Shown here piece after piece: positions 1 to 14,284 of a DNA stretch of 64,000 nucleotides. The stretch is taken from assembly GCF_002091675.1 (NCBI RefSeq), contig NZ_BDAE01000003.1:186001-250000 (forward strand). Direction: 5' to 3'. The notes under the pieces are model-generated. The model did no database searches. It saw only the letters and a list, made by a program, of their open reading frames with translations, and was not told the DNA's origin. The stretch is from Pseudomonas luteola NBRC 103146. Its GTDB lineage: Bacteria; Pseudomonadota; Gammaproteobacteria; Pseudomonadales; Pseudomonadaceae. The number at the start of each line of letters is the position of its first letter. The first letter of the stretch is position 1. The position numbers were made by a program, and so were the translations under genes.

Positions 1-1
1 C

Positions 2-196
2 GAAAGAACGGCCCGTGATCGGAACCGCCCCCTTTTGCAGACGCCCGATCCTGCACAGGTCTTGCGTAATCTGATGGCTGTTCGCGATCCGCTCTACCGT
101 GAGATAGCGGCCACCATCATAGAAACGGACGAGCGGCCCCCTCGACTGGTCGTTCAGCAAATACTTGAGCGTTTAAAAGCACTCATCCCTCGTTAA
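2..196 (+). CDS. aroK: Shikimate kinase, 3' end only
   Basis: This is the last 64 codons of a gene that begins outside the window, read in frame from base 2 to a TAA at 194-196. The protein fragment carries the AroK-like segment DRNRPLLQT followed by [16 protein letters not shown]. That is the region after the Walker A half of shikimate kinase, including the conserved RPLL lid/adenine-binding area. The enzyme phosphorylates shikimate with ATP in aromatic amino acid synthesis. It lies 49 bases upstream of aroB, the usual aroKB arrangement in gammaproteobacteria. The N-terminal half cannot be assessed. Confidence 0.9.
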   Translation, partial: ERTARDRNRPLLQTPDPAQVLRNLMAVRDPLYREIAATIIETDERPPRLVVQQILERLKALIPR

Positions 197-245
197 AGGC
201 GCTGGCGTTCTGCGTTATCCTAGCGGCCTTTCATTGGGGGGATGT

Positions 246-1349
246 ATGCGAACACTAAACGTCAATTTGGGCGAGCGTAGTTATCCCATCTTCATAGGTC
301 AGGACGTGCTGTCCCAGCAGCAGTACATTCTGCCCTACATAAAAGGCCGAAAGGTCGCCGTCGTTACCAACGAGACGGTAGCGCCTCTTTATTTGGAAAA
401 GCTCAAAGCCACACTGCAGGGTAAAGAAGTAACCGCTGTCGTGCTGCCTGATGGAGAGCGCTATAAGACATGGGAAGTTCTACAAAAAATCTTTGATGCC
501 TTGCTTGAAGACAAACATGACCGTGCCACCACTATCATTGCCCTGGGCGGGGGTGTGATCGGTGACATGGCAGGGTTTGCAGCCGCATGTTATCAACGGG
601 GCGTTGATTTCATTCAGGTTCCAACCACTCTGTTGTCACAGGTGGATTCCTCCGTGGGGGGTAAAACCGGAATCAATCATCCGCTTGGCAAGAATATGGT
701 AGGCGCGTTCTATCAACCCAAGGCTGTAGTGATCGATACCTCAAGCCTTGTTACGTTACCTGAACGTGAGCTGTCAGCTGGGCTTGCTGAAGTCATCAAG
801 TATGGATTGATCTGCGATGAGCCTTTCCTGGTATGGCTGGAAGAAAGCATCGATCAATTACGCTTGCTGGATCAATCCAAGCTGAGCGAGGCTATAGAGC
901 GCTCCTGTGCAGCGAAGGCTGATGTGGTTGGCGCGGATGAGCGGGAGTCCGGCATTCGAGCCACGCTGAACTTGGGGCATACGTTTGGGCATGCAATCGA
1001 GGCGCACCAGGGGTATGGCTCATGGCTGCATGGTGAGGCGGTTGCTGCCGGTACGGCGATGGCGCTGGAAATGTCTTGTCGTCTGGGTTGGCTGAGCCGT
1101 GATGATCAGATTCGAGCCCTACGGTTATTCAAGCGTGCGGGGCTTCCTGTCGTTCCTCCTGCTAGCATGTCGCCTGACGATTTCATGAAATACATGGCGG
1201 TTGATAAAAAGGTTCTGGATGGCCAGTTGCGCCTTGTGCTGCTCAAGCGGTTGGGCGAGGCCGTGGTAACCAGTGATTTCCCTTATGACACCCTCAAGCA
1301 GACGCTAAGTGCCGATTATCAGGCTTTGGCGGAACAGCTCGGAGATTGA
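246..1349 (+). CDS. aroB: 3-dehydroquinate synthase
   Basis: Converts DAHP to 3-dehydroquinate, the second step of the shikimate pathway, using NAD+ and a divalent metal. The 367-residue protein is the normal family length. The NAD-binding glycine-rich segment [11 protein letters not shown] lies near residue 105, followed by [18 protein letters not shown]. The metal-binding residues are visible in [18 protein letters not shown] and HGEAVA. I chose the ATG at 246 (MRTLNVNLG) rather than a TTG at 234, because a run of G (236-241) sits at ribosome-binding distance from it. The gene follows aroK and is 10 bases upstream of the SPOR-domain gene, so the three are probably cotranscribed. Confidence 0.96.
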   Translation: MRTLNVNLGERSYPIFIGQDVLSQQQYILPYIKGRKVAVVTNETVAPLYLEKLKATLQGKEVTAVVLPDGERYKTWEVLQKIFDALLEDKHDRATTIIALGGGVIGDMAGFAAACYQRGVDFIQVPTTLLSQVDSSVGGKTGINHPLGKNMVGAFYQPKAVVIDTSSLVTLPERELSAGLAEVIKYGLICDEPFLVWLEESIDQLRLLDQSKLSEAIERSCAAKADVVGADERESGIRATLNLGHTFGHAIEAHQGYGSWLHGEAVAAGTAMALEMSCRLGWLSRDDQIRALRLFKRAGLPVVPPASMSPDDFMKYMAVDKKVLDGQLRLVLLKRLGEAVVTSDFPYDTLKQTLSADYQALAEQLGD

Positions 1350-1359
1350 AAGAAGTCTT

Positions 1360-2961
1360 ATGTCCAGTCTGCATGCCGACGAGGCCTTCCTCGGCCATTA
1401 CGAATTTACTCACGATCCTTTTGCGCCACGCGTGCCAGGATTCAAGTTTTATCCTGCCCAGCGCAAAACGGTTCTCGGGCAGTTACATCATCTTGCTCGC
1501 TATAGCCATCTTCTGCTTGCGGTAACAGGGCCTGCCGGAAGCGGGAAAACCTTGCTGAGACAGGCGCTTGTTGCCAGTACCAAAAAGGATGCGGTCCATA
1601 ATGTTGTCGTGTCGGCACGTGAGGTGCAGGACAAGAACACACTATTGCGCAAGTTAAGTCAGGGATTGGGCACGCCTCAAGCGAGCATCGAAGCGGTGCT
1701 ATCTCAGGTTGGTCAAGTGACATTGACTGGCCAGGAAGTCTATTTTCTGGTCGACGATGCCCATGAGTTGGATGATGACGCACTGGAAGCCCTGTTGGCA
1801 TTGGCAGAAGGTGATGAGAAGAATCGCCCTCATGTATTCCTGTTTGGGGACGCCGAGCTGACAGGCAAGCTGGAAAGCCTTGCGCAAGGCGAGGAGCGCT
1901 ACCACGCCATCGAGCTTTTGCCTTATACCGAAGAGGAAACTCAAGGGTATCTGGCGCAGCGCCTGGAAGGTGCTGGCCAAAGTATTGATATTTTTACGCC
2001 AGAGCAGATCGAGACCATTCACCAGACCTCCGGTGGATGGCCGGGGGAGATCAACGAAGCTGCGCGAGACGTGTTGATCAGCGGCATGCTGAGTCAGCGT
2101 GGCGGTGGTAGCAAATTCAAGGGTGGTCAACAGCTATTGGCTAACCTGCCTCGCAAGCACCTGATCATTGTGGCAGTCATCGCTGTCGGTGTCTTGGCGG
2201 CGTTGCTCATGAAGGGTAATGATTCATCGCCCAAGATGGCCTCGACTGACGGGACCGAACAATCCCAAGGGGATGGCAAGTCGGGAACGGCAATTAAGTT
2301 CGATGGTTCTTCCCAGCCTTTGCCGTTGCCTTTGGTCGGTGAGGCTCAGCCCGTCATCCGTGAGCCGCTGGCTCAGGCAGCAGGGCAGGAGGAGTCTGAA
2401 GGCAATGGCGTGAGCGGCTCTATTCAGTCTGGCGAAGACGATTTTTCCTCAACGCCACCTGAGATGCCTTCTGCCCAGGCGCCTGTCAGTGTAACGGCTC
2501 CAACGCGTCCCCTGGCGCCGGCCGCAACGCCTGCTCCAGCCGAGCCTGTACATACAACACCTAGACAGGTTGCTTCTGCGCCGGTCAAGCCTGAAGTCAA
2601 GGTTGAGCCCAAGCCTGCGCCGGCAAAGCCTGCAGCTCAGGAAACACCCAAGACAGCTCAGGGCAATGGCGGTGGCTGGTACAGCACTCAGGGTGGAACG
2701 CACTATGCGCTTCAAGTGTTAGGAACCAGCTCTGAAAGCAGTGCGCAAGCCTTTATTCAGCAGCAAAGCGATAGCGCCAATTATCGTTATTTCAAAAAGC
2801 AGTACCAAGGTAAGGCGCTTTATGTTGTGACCTATGGTAGTTTCGCTAACCGTGCGGCAGCTGAGGCAGCTGTGAAACAATTGCCTGCCAAGGTTCAGTC
2901 GGCCAAGCCATGGCCTCGCACGTTTGCCAGCATCCAGCAGGATATCGCTTCAACGCGATAA
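1360..2961 (+). CDS. DamX-like protein: AAA ATPase, membrane segment, SPOR domain
   Basis: A 533-residue protein with three recognisable parts. Residues of about 20-260 form an ExeA/AAA-type ATPase with the Walker A motif GPAGSGKT and a Walker B-like FLVDDAHELDD. A single hydrophobic segment (LIIVAVIAVGVLAALLM) lies near residue 270-290. A long Pro/Ala-rich linker then leads to a C-terminal SPOR domain beginning HYALQVLG. SPOR domains bind denuded glycan strands at the septum, so a role in cell division is likely, as for E. coli DamX. The aroB-damX order is conserved in gammaproteobacteria. Enterobacteria have dam next, whereas here gltB follows. The start at 1360 (MSSLHADEAF) is preceded by GAAAGAAG and avoids a long overlap with aroB. 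Confidence 0.88.
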   Translation: MSSLHADEAFLGHYEFTHDPFAPRVPGFKFYPAQRKTVLGQLHHLARYSHLLLAVTGPAGSGKTLLRQALVASTKKDAVHNVVVSAREVQDKNTLLRKLSQGLGTPQASIEAVLSQVGQVTLTGQEVYFLVDDAHELDDDALEALLALAEGDEKNRPHVFLFGDAELTGKLESLAQGEERYHAIELLPYTEEETQGYLAQRLEGAGQSIDIFTPEQIETIHQTSGGWPGEINEAARDVLISGMLSQRGGGSKFKGGQQLLANLPRKHLIIVAVIAVGVLAALLMKGNDSSPKMASTDGTEQSQGDGKSGTAIKFDGSSQPLPLPLVGEAQPVIREPLAQAAGQEESEGNGVSGSIQSGEDDFSSTPPEMPSAQAPVSVTAPTRPLAPAATPAPAEPVHTTPRQVASAPVKPEVKVEPKPAPAKPAAQETPKTAQGNGGGWYSTQGGTHYALQVLGTSSESSAQAFIQQQSDSANYRYFKKQYQGKALYVVTYGSFANRAAAEAAVKQLPAKVQSAKPWPRTFASIQQDIASTR

Positions 2962-2973
2962 TTCTTTAGACAG

Positions 2974-3009
2974 CGCCCATGTTGCATATATCATTTTGCG
3001 ACATGGGCG
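2974..3009 (+). terminator. Rho-independent terminator after aroKB-damX
   Basis: The arms CGCCCATGT (2974-2982) and ACATGGGCG (3001-3009) are perfectly complementary. The helix can be extended inward by TGCA/TGCG including one G-U pair. It is followed by the T-rich stretch TATTTCATTTTTA. It lies 12 bases after the damX stop, consistent with ending that operon before gltB. Confidence 0.75.
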
Positions 3010-3054
3010 TATTTCATTTTTAGGACTCTAAGATTCAGGATCGCGACAAAAACT

Positions 3055-3083
3055 TTGTCTTGTTCTGATATCCGGTATACAAT
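3055..3083 (+). promoter_or_regulatory. Candidate sigma-70 promoter for gltB
   Basis: TTGTCT (3055-3060) and TACAAT (3078-3083) are separated by exactly 17 bases, about 93 bases upstream of the gltB ATG and just after the preceding terminator. This is a close match to the -35/-10 consensus. It is assigned on sequence alone; no transcription start is known. Confidence 0.5.
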
Positions 3084-3175
3084 GTCATCCCTTTGCCTGC
3101 CGTAAAAGTAGCGTGCCCAAGCGCCTGGCAGTGACAAGTGGATTGACTAGAAATAGATTGCCGGTGAGAGTTCCC

Positions 3176-6100
3176 ATGAAAGCAGGCCTGTACAATCCTG
3201 AAACGTTCAAGGATAACTGCGGCTTCGGCCTGATTGCCCATATGCAGGGCCAGGCGAGTCACCATTTGCTGCAAACGGCCATCGAGGCCCTGACCTGTAT
3301 GACGCATCGCGGCGGTATCAATGCAGACGGCAAAACCGGCGACGGTTGCGGTCTGTTGATACAAAAGCCCGACGCGTTCCTTCGCGCTGTCGCTTTAGAA
3401 ACATTCGGCGTTGAGCTACCCGCCCAATACGCCGTTGGCATGGTTTTCCTCAATCAGGACGACCAAAAGGCCGATGTGGCCAGAAACCACATGAATTCCG
3501 AATTTGCTGCTGCTGGCCTTACCGTGGTCGGGTGGCGCAAGGTTCCCGTGGATACCTCTGTATTAGGACCTCTGGCGCTTGAACGCCTACCTAAAATCGA
3601 GCAGGTATTCATTAGCGGCGAAGGTCTCGATGATCAGCAGTTCGCCGTAAAGTTATTCACATCCCGCCGCCGTTCTTCAGTATTGAACAAGAACGATGCG
3701 GAGCATTATGTCTGCAGTTTGTCCAGTAAGGTCATCATCTATAAAGGCTTGATGATGCCAGCAGATCTGGCTGCGTTTTTCCCGGACCTCGGCGATGAAC
3801 GTTTGCAGACTGCCATTTGCGTGTTCCATCAGCGTTTCTCGACCAACACGCTGCCCAAGTGGCCGTTGGCGCAGCCATTCCGCTACCTGGCGCATAATGG
3901 CGAGATCAATACCATCACGGGCAACCGTAACTGGGCCCGAGCGCGGCGTACCAAGTTTGTCAATGAGCTACTTCCTGACCTGGATAGCCTGGGTGATTTG
4001 GTCAATACCGTAGGGTCCGACTCCTCAAGCATGGATAACATGCTCGAATTGCTGGTGACCGGCGGAATGGACCTGTTCCGTGCCGTGCGCATGATCATTC
4101 CGCCAGCCTGGCAGAACGTCGAAACGATGGACTCAGGGCTTCGCGCATTCTATGAATTCAACTCCATGCACATGGAGCCATGGGATGGTCCGGCTGGAGT
4201 TGTATTGACAGACGGGCGCTATGCCGTCTGCCTGCTTGATCGCAACGGCTTGCGTCCTGCCCGCTGGGTAACAACCAAGAATGGCTATATCACCCTGGCC
4301 TCGGAAGTGGGTGTCTGGGATTACGAGCCCAGTGATGTGATTGCCAAGGGACGTGTCGGTCCGGGTCAGATCCTTGCGGTCGATACCGAAACCGGACAGG
4401 TGCTTGAGGCAGATGATATCGATAACCGTCTGAAATCACGCCATCCTTACAAGCAGTGGCTGCGCAAGAATGCCCTGCGTATTCAGGCTACATTGGACGA
4501 TAAGGATCATGGATCGCCTTTCTACGATTCGGATCGTCTGCGTCAGTACATGAAAATGTTCCAGGTCACGTTCGAAGAACGCGATCAAGTGCTGCGTCCA
4601 TTGGCCGAGCAGGGGCAGGAAGCCGTCGGTTCCATGGGTGACGATACACCGATGGCCGTGCTGTCCAAGCGTATCCGTTCGAACTATGACTACTTCCGTC
4701 AGCAGTTTGCGCAGGTGACCAACCCGCCTATCGACCCGCTGCGTGAAGCCATTGTCATGTCGCTCGAGACTTGTCTAGGTGCCGAGCGCAACGTGTTCGA
4801 GGAGACGGCCGAACATGCCAACCGCGCAATCCTGAGTTCGCCGGTTATATCGCCCGCCAAGTGGCGTACCCTGATGACGCTGGAGCGTCCCGGGTTTGAT
4901 CGTTTCGTCATTGATCTCAACTATGATGAAAGCGTGGGGCTGGAAGCGGCGGTACGAAATATTGCCGATCAGGCCGAAGAAGCGGTTCGTGCAGGAAAAG
5001 TCCTGATTGTACTGTCGGACCGTGCAATCGAGCCGGGTAAGCTGCCTGTGCATGCGTCCCTGGCAGTAGGTGCTGTTCATCACCGCCTGGTGCATACCGG
5101 ACTGCGCACCGACTGCAACATCCTGGTTGAAACCGCAACTGCCCGCGATCCTCATCATTTTGCGGTACTGATTGGTTTTGGCGCGACAGCGGTTTATCCC
5201 TTCCTGGCCTATGAGGTATTGGGTGACCTGATCCGTACGGGCGAAGTCCTGGGTGATCTTTATGAGGTCTTCAAGTACTACCGCAAGGGAATTACCAAAG
5301 GGCTGCTGAAAATCCTGTCCAAAATGGGCATTTCCACTGTGGCTTCCTACCGTGGCGCCCAGTTGTTTGAGGCGGTTGGTTTGTCCAGTGAGGTGACGGA
5401 TCTATGCTTCCCGGGCGTCACTAGCCGCATACAGGGCGCCCGCTTTGCCGACATTGAGGTCGAGCAGAAGCTGCTGGCGAACGAAGCCTGGAGCAACCGT
5501 AAGCCGATCCAGCAGGGCGGCTTGCTGAAGTATGTCTACGGTGGTGAATATCACGCGTATAACCCGGATGTTGTCAATCTGCTCCAGGCAGCTGTTCAGC
5601 AAGGCGACTATGCACGGTTCCGAGAGTATTCCGCCCTGGTTGACCAGCGTCCCGTAGCCATGATTCGTGACCTGCTCAAGGTTAAGGTCAGCGACACGCC
5701 GCTGGCGCTTGAAGAAGTCGAGCCGCTGGAAAGCATTTTCAAGCGTTTCGATGCCGCCGGTATCTCGCTCGGTGCCCTGTCTCCAGAGGCGCATGAGGCA
5801 CTGGCCGAGGCAATGAACCGCTTGGGCGGCCGCTCTAACTCGGGTGAGGGCGGTGAAGACCCGGCGCGTTACGGCACGCTGAAAAGCTCCAAGATTAAGC
5901 AAGTAGCCACGGGACGTTTCGGTGTAACACCAGAATACCTGGTCAATGCCGAAGTCCTGCAAATCAAGGTGGCCCAGGGCGCCAAGCCGGGCGAAGGTGG
6001 CCAGTTGCCGGGCGGCAAGGTGAATGGCCTGATCGCTCAGTTGCGCTATGCCGTACCGGGCGTAACCCTGATTTCCCCTCCGCCCCATCACGATATCTAC

Positions 6101-7624
6101 TCGATTGAGGACTTGGCCCAGCTGATCTTTGATCTCAAGCAAGTCAATCCAAAGGCGCTGGTGTCCGTTAAACTGGTATCGGAGCCTGGCGTTGGTACGG
6201 TAGCGGCCGGTGTCGCCAAGGCTTATGCCGATCTGATTACCATCTCCGGCTATGACGGTGGTACAGGTGCATCACCAGTGACGTCTATCAAGTACGCGGG
6301 CAGTCCTTGGGAGTTGGGACTGGCCGAGGCGCATCAGACATTGCGTGGCAATGACCTGCGTGGAAAGGTTCGCGTACAGACCGATGGCGGTCTCAAAACC
6401 GGCCTCGACGTGATCAAGGCGGCGATTCTAGGTGCAGAAAGCTTTGGCTTTGGTACCGCGCCGATGATTGCATTGGGTTGTAAGTACCTACGTATCTGTC
6501 ACCTGAACAACTGCGCTACCGGCGTGGCGACCCAGAACGATAAGCTGCGCAAGAACCATTTCATCGGTACCGTTGAGATGGTGACCAACTTCTTCACCTT
6601 TGTGGCAGAAGAAACACGCGAGTGGCTGGCGCGCCTGGGTGTAAGAAGCTTGGGTGAGTTGATCGGCCGTACCGATCTGTTAGAGATCCTGCCTGGCGAA
6701 ACGGCCAAGCAGCACAACCTGGATTTGACACCACTTCTGGGTAGCGACCATATTCCGGCAGACAAGCCCCAGCACTGCCTTGTTGAGAAGAACCCGCCAT
6801 TTGACCAGGGTCTCCTGGCTGAGGAAATGGTCCGCCTGGCCCAGTCGGCTATCAAAGGTAAGACGGGCGGTGAGTTCAGTCTGAAGGTAAGCAACTGTGA
6901 CCGCTCCATTGGCGCACGTGTATCCGGTGAGATTGCTCGTCAGCATGGTAACCAGGGTATGACGTCGGCGCCTATCACGTTCCGCTTTACAGGGACAGCA
7001 GGGCAGAGCTTTGGCGTATGGAATGCCGGTGGCCTGAACCTCTATCTTGAGGGTGACGCCAACGATTATGTGGGCAAAGGTATGACAGGCGGCAAGCTGG
7101 TCATCACTCCGCCCAAGGGTAGCGCCTTCAAGAGTCAGGAGTCGGCCATCATTGGTAACACCTGCTTGTACGGTGCCACGGGTGGCAAACTGTTTGCGGC
7201 GGGTACCGCGGGCGAGCGATTTGGTGTTCGTAACTCTGGTGCCCATGCGGTCGTCGAGGGAACCGGTGATCACTGCTGCGAATATATGACCGGTGGCTTC
7301 ATCTGCGTTCTGGGCAAGACGGGTTACAACTTCGGCTCCGGTATGACAGGCGGCTTCGCCTACGTGCTGGACATGGATAACAGCTTTGTTGACCGTGTTA
7401 ACCATGAACTCGTGGAAATTCAGCGTATCAGCAACGAGGCCATGGAGGCTTATCGCAGTCACCTGAGCCGCGTGCTGACCGAGTACGCCGAGGAAACGGG
7501 CAGTGAGTGGGGACACTATCTGCTCGAAAACCTGGATGATTATTTCCGCAAGTTCTGGTTGGTGAAGCCCAAGGCTGCCAGCCTGGCCTCACTGCTATCC
7601 ACTACTCGGGCAAATCCACAGTAA
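3176..7624 (+). CDS. gltB: Glutamate synthase (NADPH), large subunit
   Basis: The large subunit of GOGAT transfers the glutamine amide to 2-oxoglutarate. The 1482-residue protein has the full class II amidotransferase-FMN synthase layout. Cys15 in KDNCGFGL is the N-terminal nucleophile after removal of a 14-residue propeptide. The glutaminase domain contains [13 protein letters not shown] and HNGEINT. The synthase domain contains [11 protein letters not shown] and [11 protein letters not shown]. The 3Fe-4S cluster cysteines are in [13 protein letters not shown], spaced C-x5-C-x4-C. The C-terminal GXGXG beta-helix domain holds repeated GxTGG motifs. I chose the ATG at 3176 (MKAGLYNPE), which gives the short propeptide usual in pseudomonads; an in-frame GTG at 3113 would add 21 unrelated residues. 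gltD follows about 100 bases downstream. Confidence 0.97.
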   Translation: MKAGLYNPETFKDNCGFGLIAHMQGQASHHLLQTAIEALTCMTHRGGINADGKTGDGCGLLIQKPDAFLRAVALETFGVELPAQYAVGMVFLNQDDQKADVARNHMNSEFAAAGLTVVGWRKVPVDTSVLGPLALERLPKIEQVFISGEGLDDQQFAVKLFTSRRRSSVLNKNDAEHYVCSLSSKVIIYKGLMMPADLAAFFPDLGDERLQTAICVFHQRFSTNTLPKWPLAQPFRYLAHNGEINTITGNRNWARARRTKFVNELLPDLDSLGDLVNTVGSDSSSMDNMLELLVTGGMDLFRAVRMIIPPAWQNVETMDSGLRAFYEFNSMHMEPWDGPAGVVLTDGRYAVCLLDRNGLRPARWVTTKNGYITLASEVGVWDYEPSDVIAKGRVGPGQILAVDTETGQVLEADDIDNRLKSRHPYKQWLRKNALRIQATLDDKDHGSPFYDSDRLRQYMKMFQVTFEERDQVLRPLAEQGQEAVGSMGDDTPMAVLSKRIRSNYDYFRQQFAQVTNPPIDPLREAIVMSLETCLGAERNVFEETAEHANRAILSSPVISPAKWRTLMTLERPGFDRFVIDLNYDESVGLEAAVRNIADQAEEAVRAGKVLIVLSDRAIEPGKLPVHASLAVGAVHHRLVHTGLRTDCNILVETATARDPHHFAVLIGFGATAVYPFLAYEVLGDLIRTGEVLGDLYEVFKYYRKGITKGLLKILSKMGISTVASYRGAQLFEAVGLSSEVTDLCFPGVTSRIQGARFADIEVEQKLLANEAWSNRKPIQQGGLLKYVYGGEYHAYNPDVVNLLQAAVQQGDYARFREYSALVDQRPVAMIRDLLKVKVSDTPLALEEVEPLESIFKRFDAAGISLGALSPEAHEALAEAMNRLGGRSNSGEGGEDPARYGTLKSSKIKQVATGRFGVTPEYLVNAEVLQIKVAQGAKPGEGGQLPGGKVNGLIAQLRYAVPGVTLISPPPHHDIYSIEDLAQLIFDLKQVNPKALVSVKLVSEPGVGTVAAGVAKAYADLITISGYDGGTGASPVTSIKYAGSPWELGLAEAHQTLRGNDLRGKVRVQTDGGLKTGLDVIKAAILGAESFGFGTAPMIALGCKYLRICHLNNCATGVATQNDKLRKNHFIGTVEMVTNFFTFVAEETREWLARLGVRSLGELIGRTDLLEILPGETAKQHNLDLTPLLGSDHIPADKPQHCLVEKNPPFDQGLLAEEMVRLAQSAIKGKTGGEFSLKVSNCDRSIGARVSGEIARQHGNQGMTSAPITFRFTGTAGQSFGVWNAGGLNLYLEGDANDYVGKGMTGGKLVITPPKGSAFKSQESAIIGNTCLYGATGGKLFAAGTAGERFGVRNSGAHAVVEGTGDHCCEYMTGGFICVLGKTGYNFGSGMTGGFAYVLDMDNSFVDRVNHELVEIQRISNEAMEAYRSHLSRVLTEYAEETGSEWGHYLLENLDDYFRKFWLVKPKAASLASLLSTTRANPQ

Positions 7625-7632
7625 TGCTATAG

Positions 7633-7669
7633 GCAACCAGCGCCTGACACTTTGTCAGGCGCTGGTTGC
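7633..7669 (+). other. Perfect 17-bp intercistronic hairpin between gltB and gltD
   Basis: The arms 7633-7649 and 7653-7669 are exactly complementary over 17 base pairs with a three-base loop (CTT). No T-run follows directly, only GATCGTGAGTTTTCC. It may act as a partial attenuator, a processing site or a 3' stabiliser that sets the GltB:GltD ratio. I infer this from position only. Confidence 0.8.
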
Positions 7670-7724
7670 GATCGTGAGTTTTCCTGCAGCAGCGAGACAT
7701 GAACGCTGCCGTGATGAGGTTTAG

Positions 7725-9146
<1,422 letters not shown>

Positions 9147-9205
9147 GGCACCAGCCATAAGCTGCTTTGCAGTTCAAGGGCAAAGCGGTTAAGGGCTCGA
9201 TAGAT

Positions 9206-9233
9206 AAAAGGCACGGATCTCTCCGTGCCTTTT
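9206..9233 (+). terminator. Rho-independent terminator after gltBD
   Basis: A perfect 12-bp stem (9206-9217 with 9222-9233) has a TCTC loop and is followed by ATTTTTG. The A-run at the start and T-run at the end make it usable in both directions, but the gene order makes it the gltBD terminator. Confidence 0.85.
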
Positions 9234-9281
9234 ATTTTTGTGTCTGAGAAAATGACAGTACTTTCTTGACGGATATTTTCC

Positions 9282-10349
9282 ATGACTGCTTTGAAGAACG
9301 ACCGTTTTCTCCGTGCCTTGCTCAAGCAACCCGTCGATGTGACGCCCGTCTGGATGATGCGGCAGGCCGGTCGTTATCTCCCGGAGTATCGCGCTACGCG
9401 TAGCCGTGCCGGTGACTTCATGAGTCTGTGCATGAACCCTGAGTTGGCCTGCGAAGTCACACTGCAGCCGCTCGAGCGTTATCCGCTGGATGCCGCCATC
9501 CTCTTTTCAGACATTCTGACCATCCCGGACGCCATGGGATTAGGCCTCTATTTCGAGACAGGTGAGGGGCCCCGCTTCAAGAAGCGTATTGAGTCCGCTG
9601 CGGATATCGAAGCCTTACCGGTACCGGACCCGGAAGCGGATCTGGGCTATGTCATGAATGCGGTTCGCACCATTCGCCGTGAGCTCAATGGGCGTGTGCC
9701 TCTGATCGGATTCTCAGGAAGCCCTTGGACGTTGGCGACTTACATGGTCGAAGGAGGCTCATCCAAGGACTTTCGTCGTAGCAAGGCGATGCTTTATGAC
9801 AATCCGCAAGCCATGCACAACCTGCTCGATAAGCTGGCCCGCTCAGTAACCGCCTATCTGAATGGTCAGATTCAGGCGGGTGCCCAGGCGGTACAGATCT
9901 TTGATACATGGGGAGGCAATCTGTCTTCGGCGGCTTATCAGGAGTTTTCTCTCGCCTACATGCGCAGGATTGTTGATGGCCTGATTCGTGAGCGTGAAGG
10001 CCGCAAGATTCCTGTCATCCTGTTTACCAAGAATGGCGGTCTTTGGTTGGAGAGCATGGCGGCCTCTGGCGCAGACGCATTGGGACTGGATTGGACATGC
10101 GACATTGGCGATGCCCGTAGCCGTGTGGGTGACAAGGTGGCGCTGCAAGGCAATATGGACCCGGCGGTACTGTATGCCAAGCCTGACGCGATCCGTTCAG
10201 AGGTGGCGCGGATTCTGGCTCGCTACGGTAAAGGCTCCGGGCATGTTTTCAATCTGGGGCACGGAATCACGCCGGAGGTAGACCCTGCGCATGCAGGTGC
10301 CTTCATCGAAGCTGTTCATGAGCTCTCGGCGTCTTATCACGAGGCATAA
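9282..10349 (+). CDS. hemE: Uroporphyrinogen III decarboxylase
   Basis: Cytoplasmic enzyme that removes four acetate carboxyls from uroporphyrinogen III to give coproporphyrinogen III in heme synthesis. The 355-residue protein is full length. It starts with the diagnostic substrate-binding motif [17 protein letters not shown] (residues about 24-40). The conserved aspartate is in [13 protein letters not shown], and other family segments are [13 protein letters not shown] and [13 protein letters not shown]. The ATG at 9282 begins the conserved N-terminus ([13 protein letters not shown]). It is a single-gene unit between the gltBD terminator and a convergent transporter gene. Confidence 0.97.
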   Translation: MTALKNDRFLRALLKQPVDVTPVWMMRQAGRYLPEYRATRSRAGDFMSLCMNPELACEVTLQPLERYPLDAAILFSDILTIPDAMGLGLYFETGEGPRFKKRIESAADIEALPVPDPEADLGYVMNAVRTIRRELNGRVPLIGFSGSPWTLATYMVEGGSSKDFRRSKAMLYDNPQAMHNLLDKLARSVTAYLNGQIQAGAQAVQIFDTWGGNLSSAAYQEFSLAYMRRIVDGLIREREGRKIPVILFTKNGGLWLESMAASGADALGLDWTCDIGDARSRVGDKVALQGNMDPAVLYAKPDAIRSEVARILARYGKGSGHVFNLGHGITPEVDPAHAGAFIEAVHELSASYHEA

Positions 10350-10395
10350 GGCGGTCGACAAAGACCGGGCCATGCGCCCGATCCATTAAAAAGGC

Positions 10396-10418
10396 AAAGC
10401 CGCTCATCGAGCGGCTTT
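10396..10418 (-). terminator. Terminator of the MFS gene, containing its stop codon
   Basis: A 9-10 bp stem (10396-10404 with 10410-10418) has a tiny loop. Read on the minus strand it is followed by GCCTTTTTAAT, a U-rich tail. The TGA of the transporter gene falls at the apex. It may also slow transcription coming from hemE, but the plus-strand side lacks a T-run. Confidence 0.65.
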
Positions 10419-11720
10419 AACATTCAAGGGGAGGGCTGGCAGGCGAGCCAGGTGTAACGCAACAGCCAGTGCTCCGACCAAGAGTGTGGCGATGAACAGT
10501 CCGACACCATTCCATCCCGCTTCGTGCCAGAACACGCCGCCTAATGTTCCTGCGATGCTTGAGCCCACGTAGTAGCAGAACAGGTAAAGCGACGAAGCTT
10601 GTCCCTTAGCTTGCCGAGCACGGCGACCGATCCAGCTGCTGGCGACCGAATGAGCCCCGAAAAAGCCAAAGGTAAACAGCAGCATGCCCACCAGGACCAA
10701 CGGCAAGGGGGTGAATAGCGTCAGCACCACGCCACCCAGCATCAGAAGAATCACAGCCCAAAAGACGCGGCGGCGACCAAGTTTATCCGCTAATGAGCCT
10801 ACTTGAGCCGAGCTGTAGATACCCGACAGGTAGACGACTGACAAGACGCCCACAACGGCTTGACTGAGATGATAAGGCTCACCTAACAGGCGATAGCCAA
10901 TATAATTAAACAACGTGACAAAGGCGCCCATTAACAGAAAGCCCTCAAGAAAGAGCCAAGGTAGCCCAGCGTCTCGAAAGTGTTGGGTAAAGCCATTGAC
11001 CAGTGTGCGAGGCTTCAGGGGAGTCGGGCGGAAGTGACGTGACTCCGGCAAACGCCGCCAGAATACGATAGCGGCAATCAGCGCCAGACTGCCCAGGATT
11101 GCTAGAGCAATCCGCCAAGAGACAAAGTCCACCAAAACGCCGCTGATGACGCGCCCACTCATCCCACCCAGCGCGTTGCCGCTGATATACAGCCCCATGG
11201 ATAGGCCGATGTGCTGGGGATGGATTTCCTCAGACAGATAGGTCATGGCAACGGCGGCCAGACCGGATAGCGATAGACCAACCAATGCCCGCGTGACGAG
11301 AACACCTTCCCAAGTGGGCATGATGGCGCTAAGCAGCGTAAAGAAAGCGGCGGCGAAGAGTGAGACCACCATGACCGGCTTGCGGCCGATGGCATCTGAA
11401 ATAGGACCTGTAACCAGTAGCCCGACCGCCATGAGCCCAGTTGATACGGAGAGCACGAGGCTGCTTTTGGCCGCCGTTATACCAAAGGCTTCGGAAAAAA
11501 TGGGCATCATGGGCTGTACACAGTACAGCAGGGCAAACGTGGCGAAGCCGCCACAGAAAAGTGCAAGGGCGGTATGGATGAACTGGCGAGTGCCTTTCTC
11601 AATGTACAAATCGGCATCTTCTACTGCTTGGTTGGCAGCTTCACGTGCTGCCTGAATAGGCGCAGGTTCTTCTTCAGGTTGGGCATGCTCGTGACGAGCA
11701 GGTAAAGCAGACTTACTCAC
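10404..11720 (-). CDS. MFS transporter, YnfM/AraJ-like efflux family
   Basis: A 438-residue major facilitator protein of the inner membrane with about twelve hydrophobic segments. After a cytoplasmic N-terminal tail of about 45 residues, the first segment is FIHTALALFCGGFATFALLY. The MFS signature loop between helices 2 and 3 is visible as GPISDAIGRKPVMV, and a second copy in the C-terminal half is GSLADKLGRRRVFW. The start is most likely the GTG at 11720 (VSKSALPARHEH), because GAGG lies six bases upstream. A longer reading would begin at 11774. It is divergent from a LysR gene across 160 bases with two inverted repeats, so it is probably that regulator's target. The substrate cannot be told from sequence. 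Confidence 0.85.
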   Translation of the reverse strand: MSKSALPARHEHAQPEEEPAPIQAAREAANQAVEDADLYIEKGTRQFIHTALALFCGGFATFALLYCVQPMMPIFSEAFGITAAKSSLVLSVSTGLMAVGLLVTGPISDAIGRKPVMVVSLFAAAFFTLLSAIMPTWEGVLVTRALVGLSLSGLAAVAMTYLSEEIHPQHIGLSMGLYISGNALGGMSGRVISGVLVDFVSWRIALAILGSLALIAAIVFWRRLPESRHFRPTPLKPRTLVNGFTQHFRDAGLPWLFLEGFLLMGAFVTLFNYIGYRLLGEPYHLSQAVVGVLSVVYLSGIYSSAQVGSLADKLGRRRVFWAVILLMLGGVVLTLFTPLPLVLVGMLLFTFGFFGAHSVASSWIGRRARQAKGQASSLYLFCYYVGSSIAGTLGGVFWHEAGWNGVGLFIATLLVGALAVALHLARLPALPLNVKAAR

Positions 11721-11799
11721 GTTAAACCTCAAAATCTGGACGAACGAAAGGACGGCGCAGCGAAAGCGCTGCACAATCTGAAATTTATTATTGGTTACT

Positions 11800-11829
11800 G
11801 AAAGAATAAGAGCTGATGTTTATTCTTTC
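11800..11829. promoter_or_regulatory. Inverted repeat in the MFS/LysR divergent promoter (distal)
   Basis: GAAAGAATAA (11800-11809) and TTATTCTTTC (11820-11829) are perfect inverted copies with a 10-base spacer. They lie midway between the divergent start codons. The size and placement fit a transcription factor operator, plausibly for the adjacent LysR protein. Confidence 0.5.
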
Positions 11830-11849
11830 CAATATATTATTCGACCGAT

Positions 11850-11870
11850 TTGATATGTATTAAATATCAA
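11850..11870. promoter_or_regulatory. Inverted repeat just upstream of the LysR gene (proximal)
   Basis: TTGATAT (11850-11856) and ATATCAA (11864-11870) flank seven bases, and end ten bases before the LysR ATG. The half-sites match the loose T-N11-A pattern of LysR-type binding sites. Its position suggests autoregulation. Confidence 0.5.
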
Positions 11871-11880
11871 TCGAGGCGCT

Positions 11881-14284
<2,404 letters not shown>

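Noticed and set aside
10396-10418. Hairpin considered as the hemE terminator
   Set aside because: The plus-strand side is followed by AACATTC, not a T-run; the U-rich tail is on the minus strand, so it was assigned to the transporter gene.
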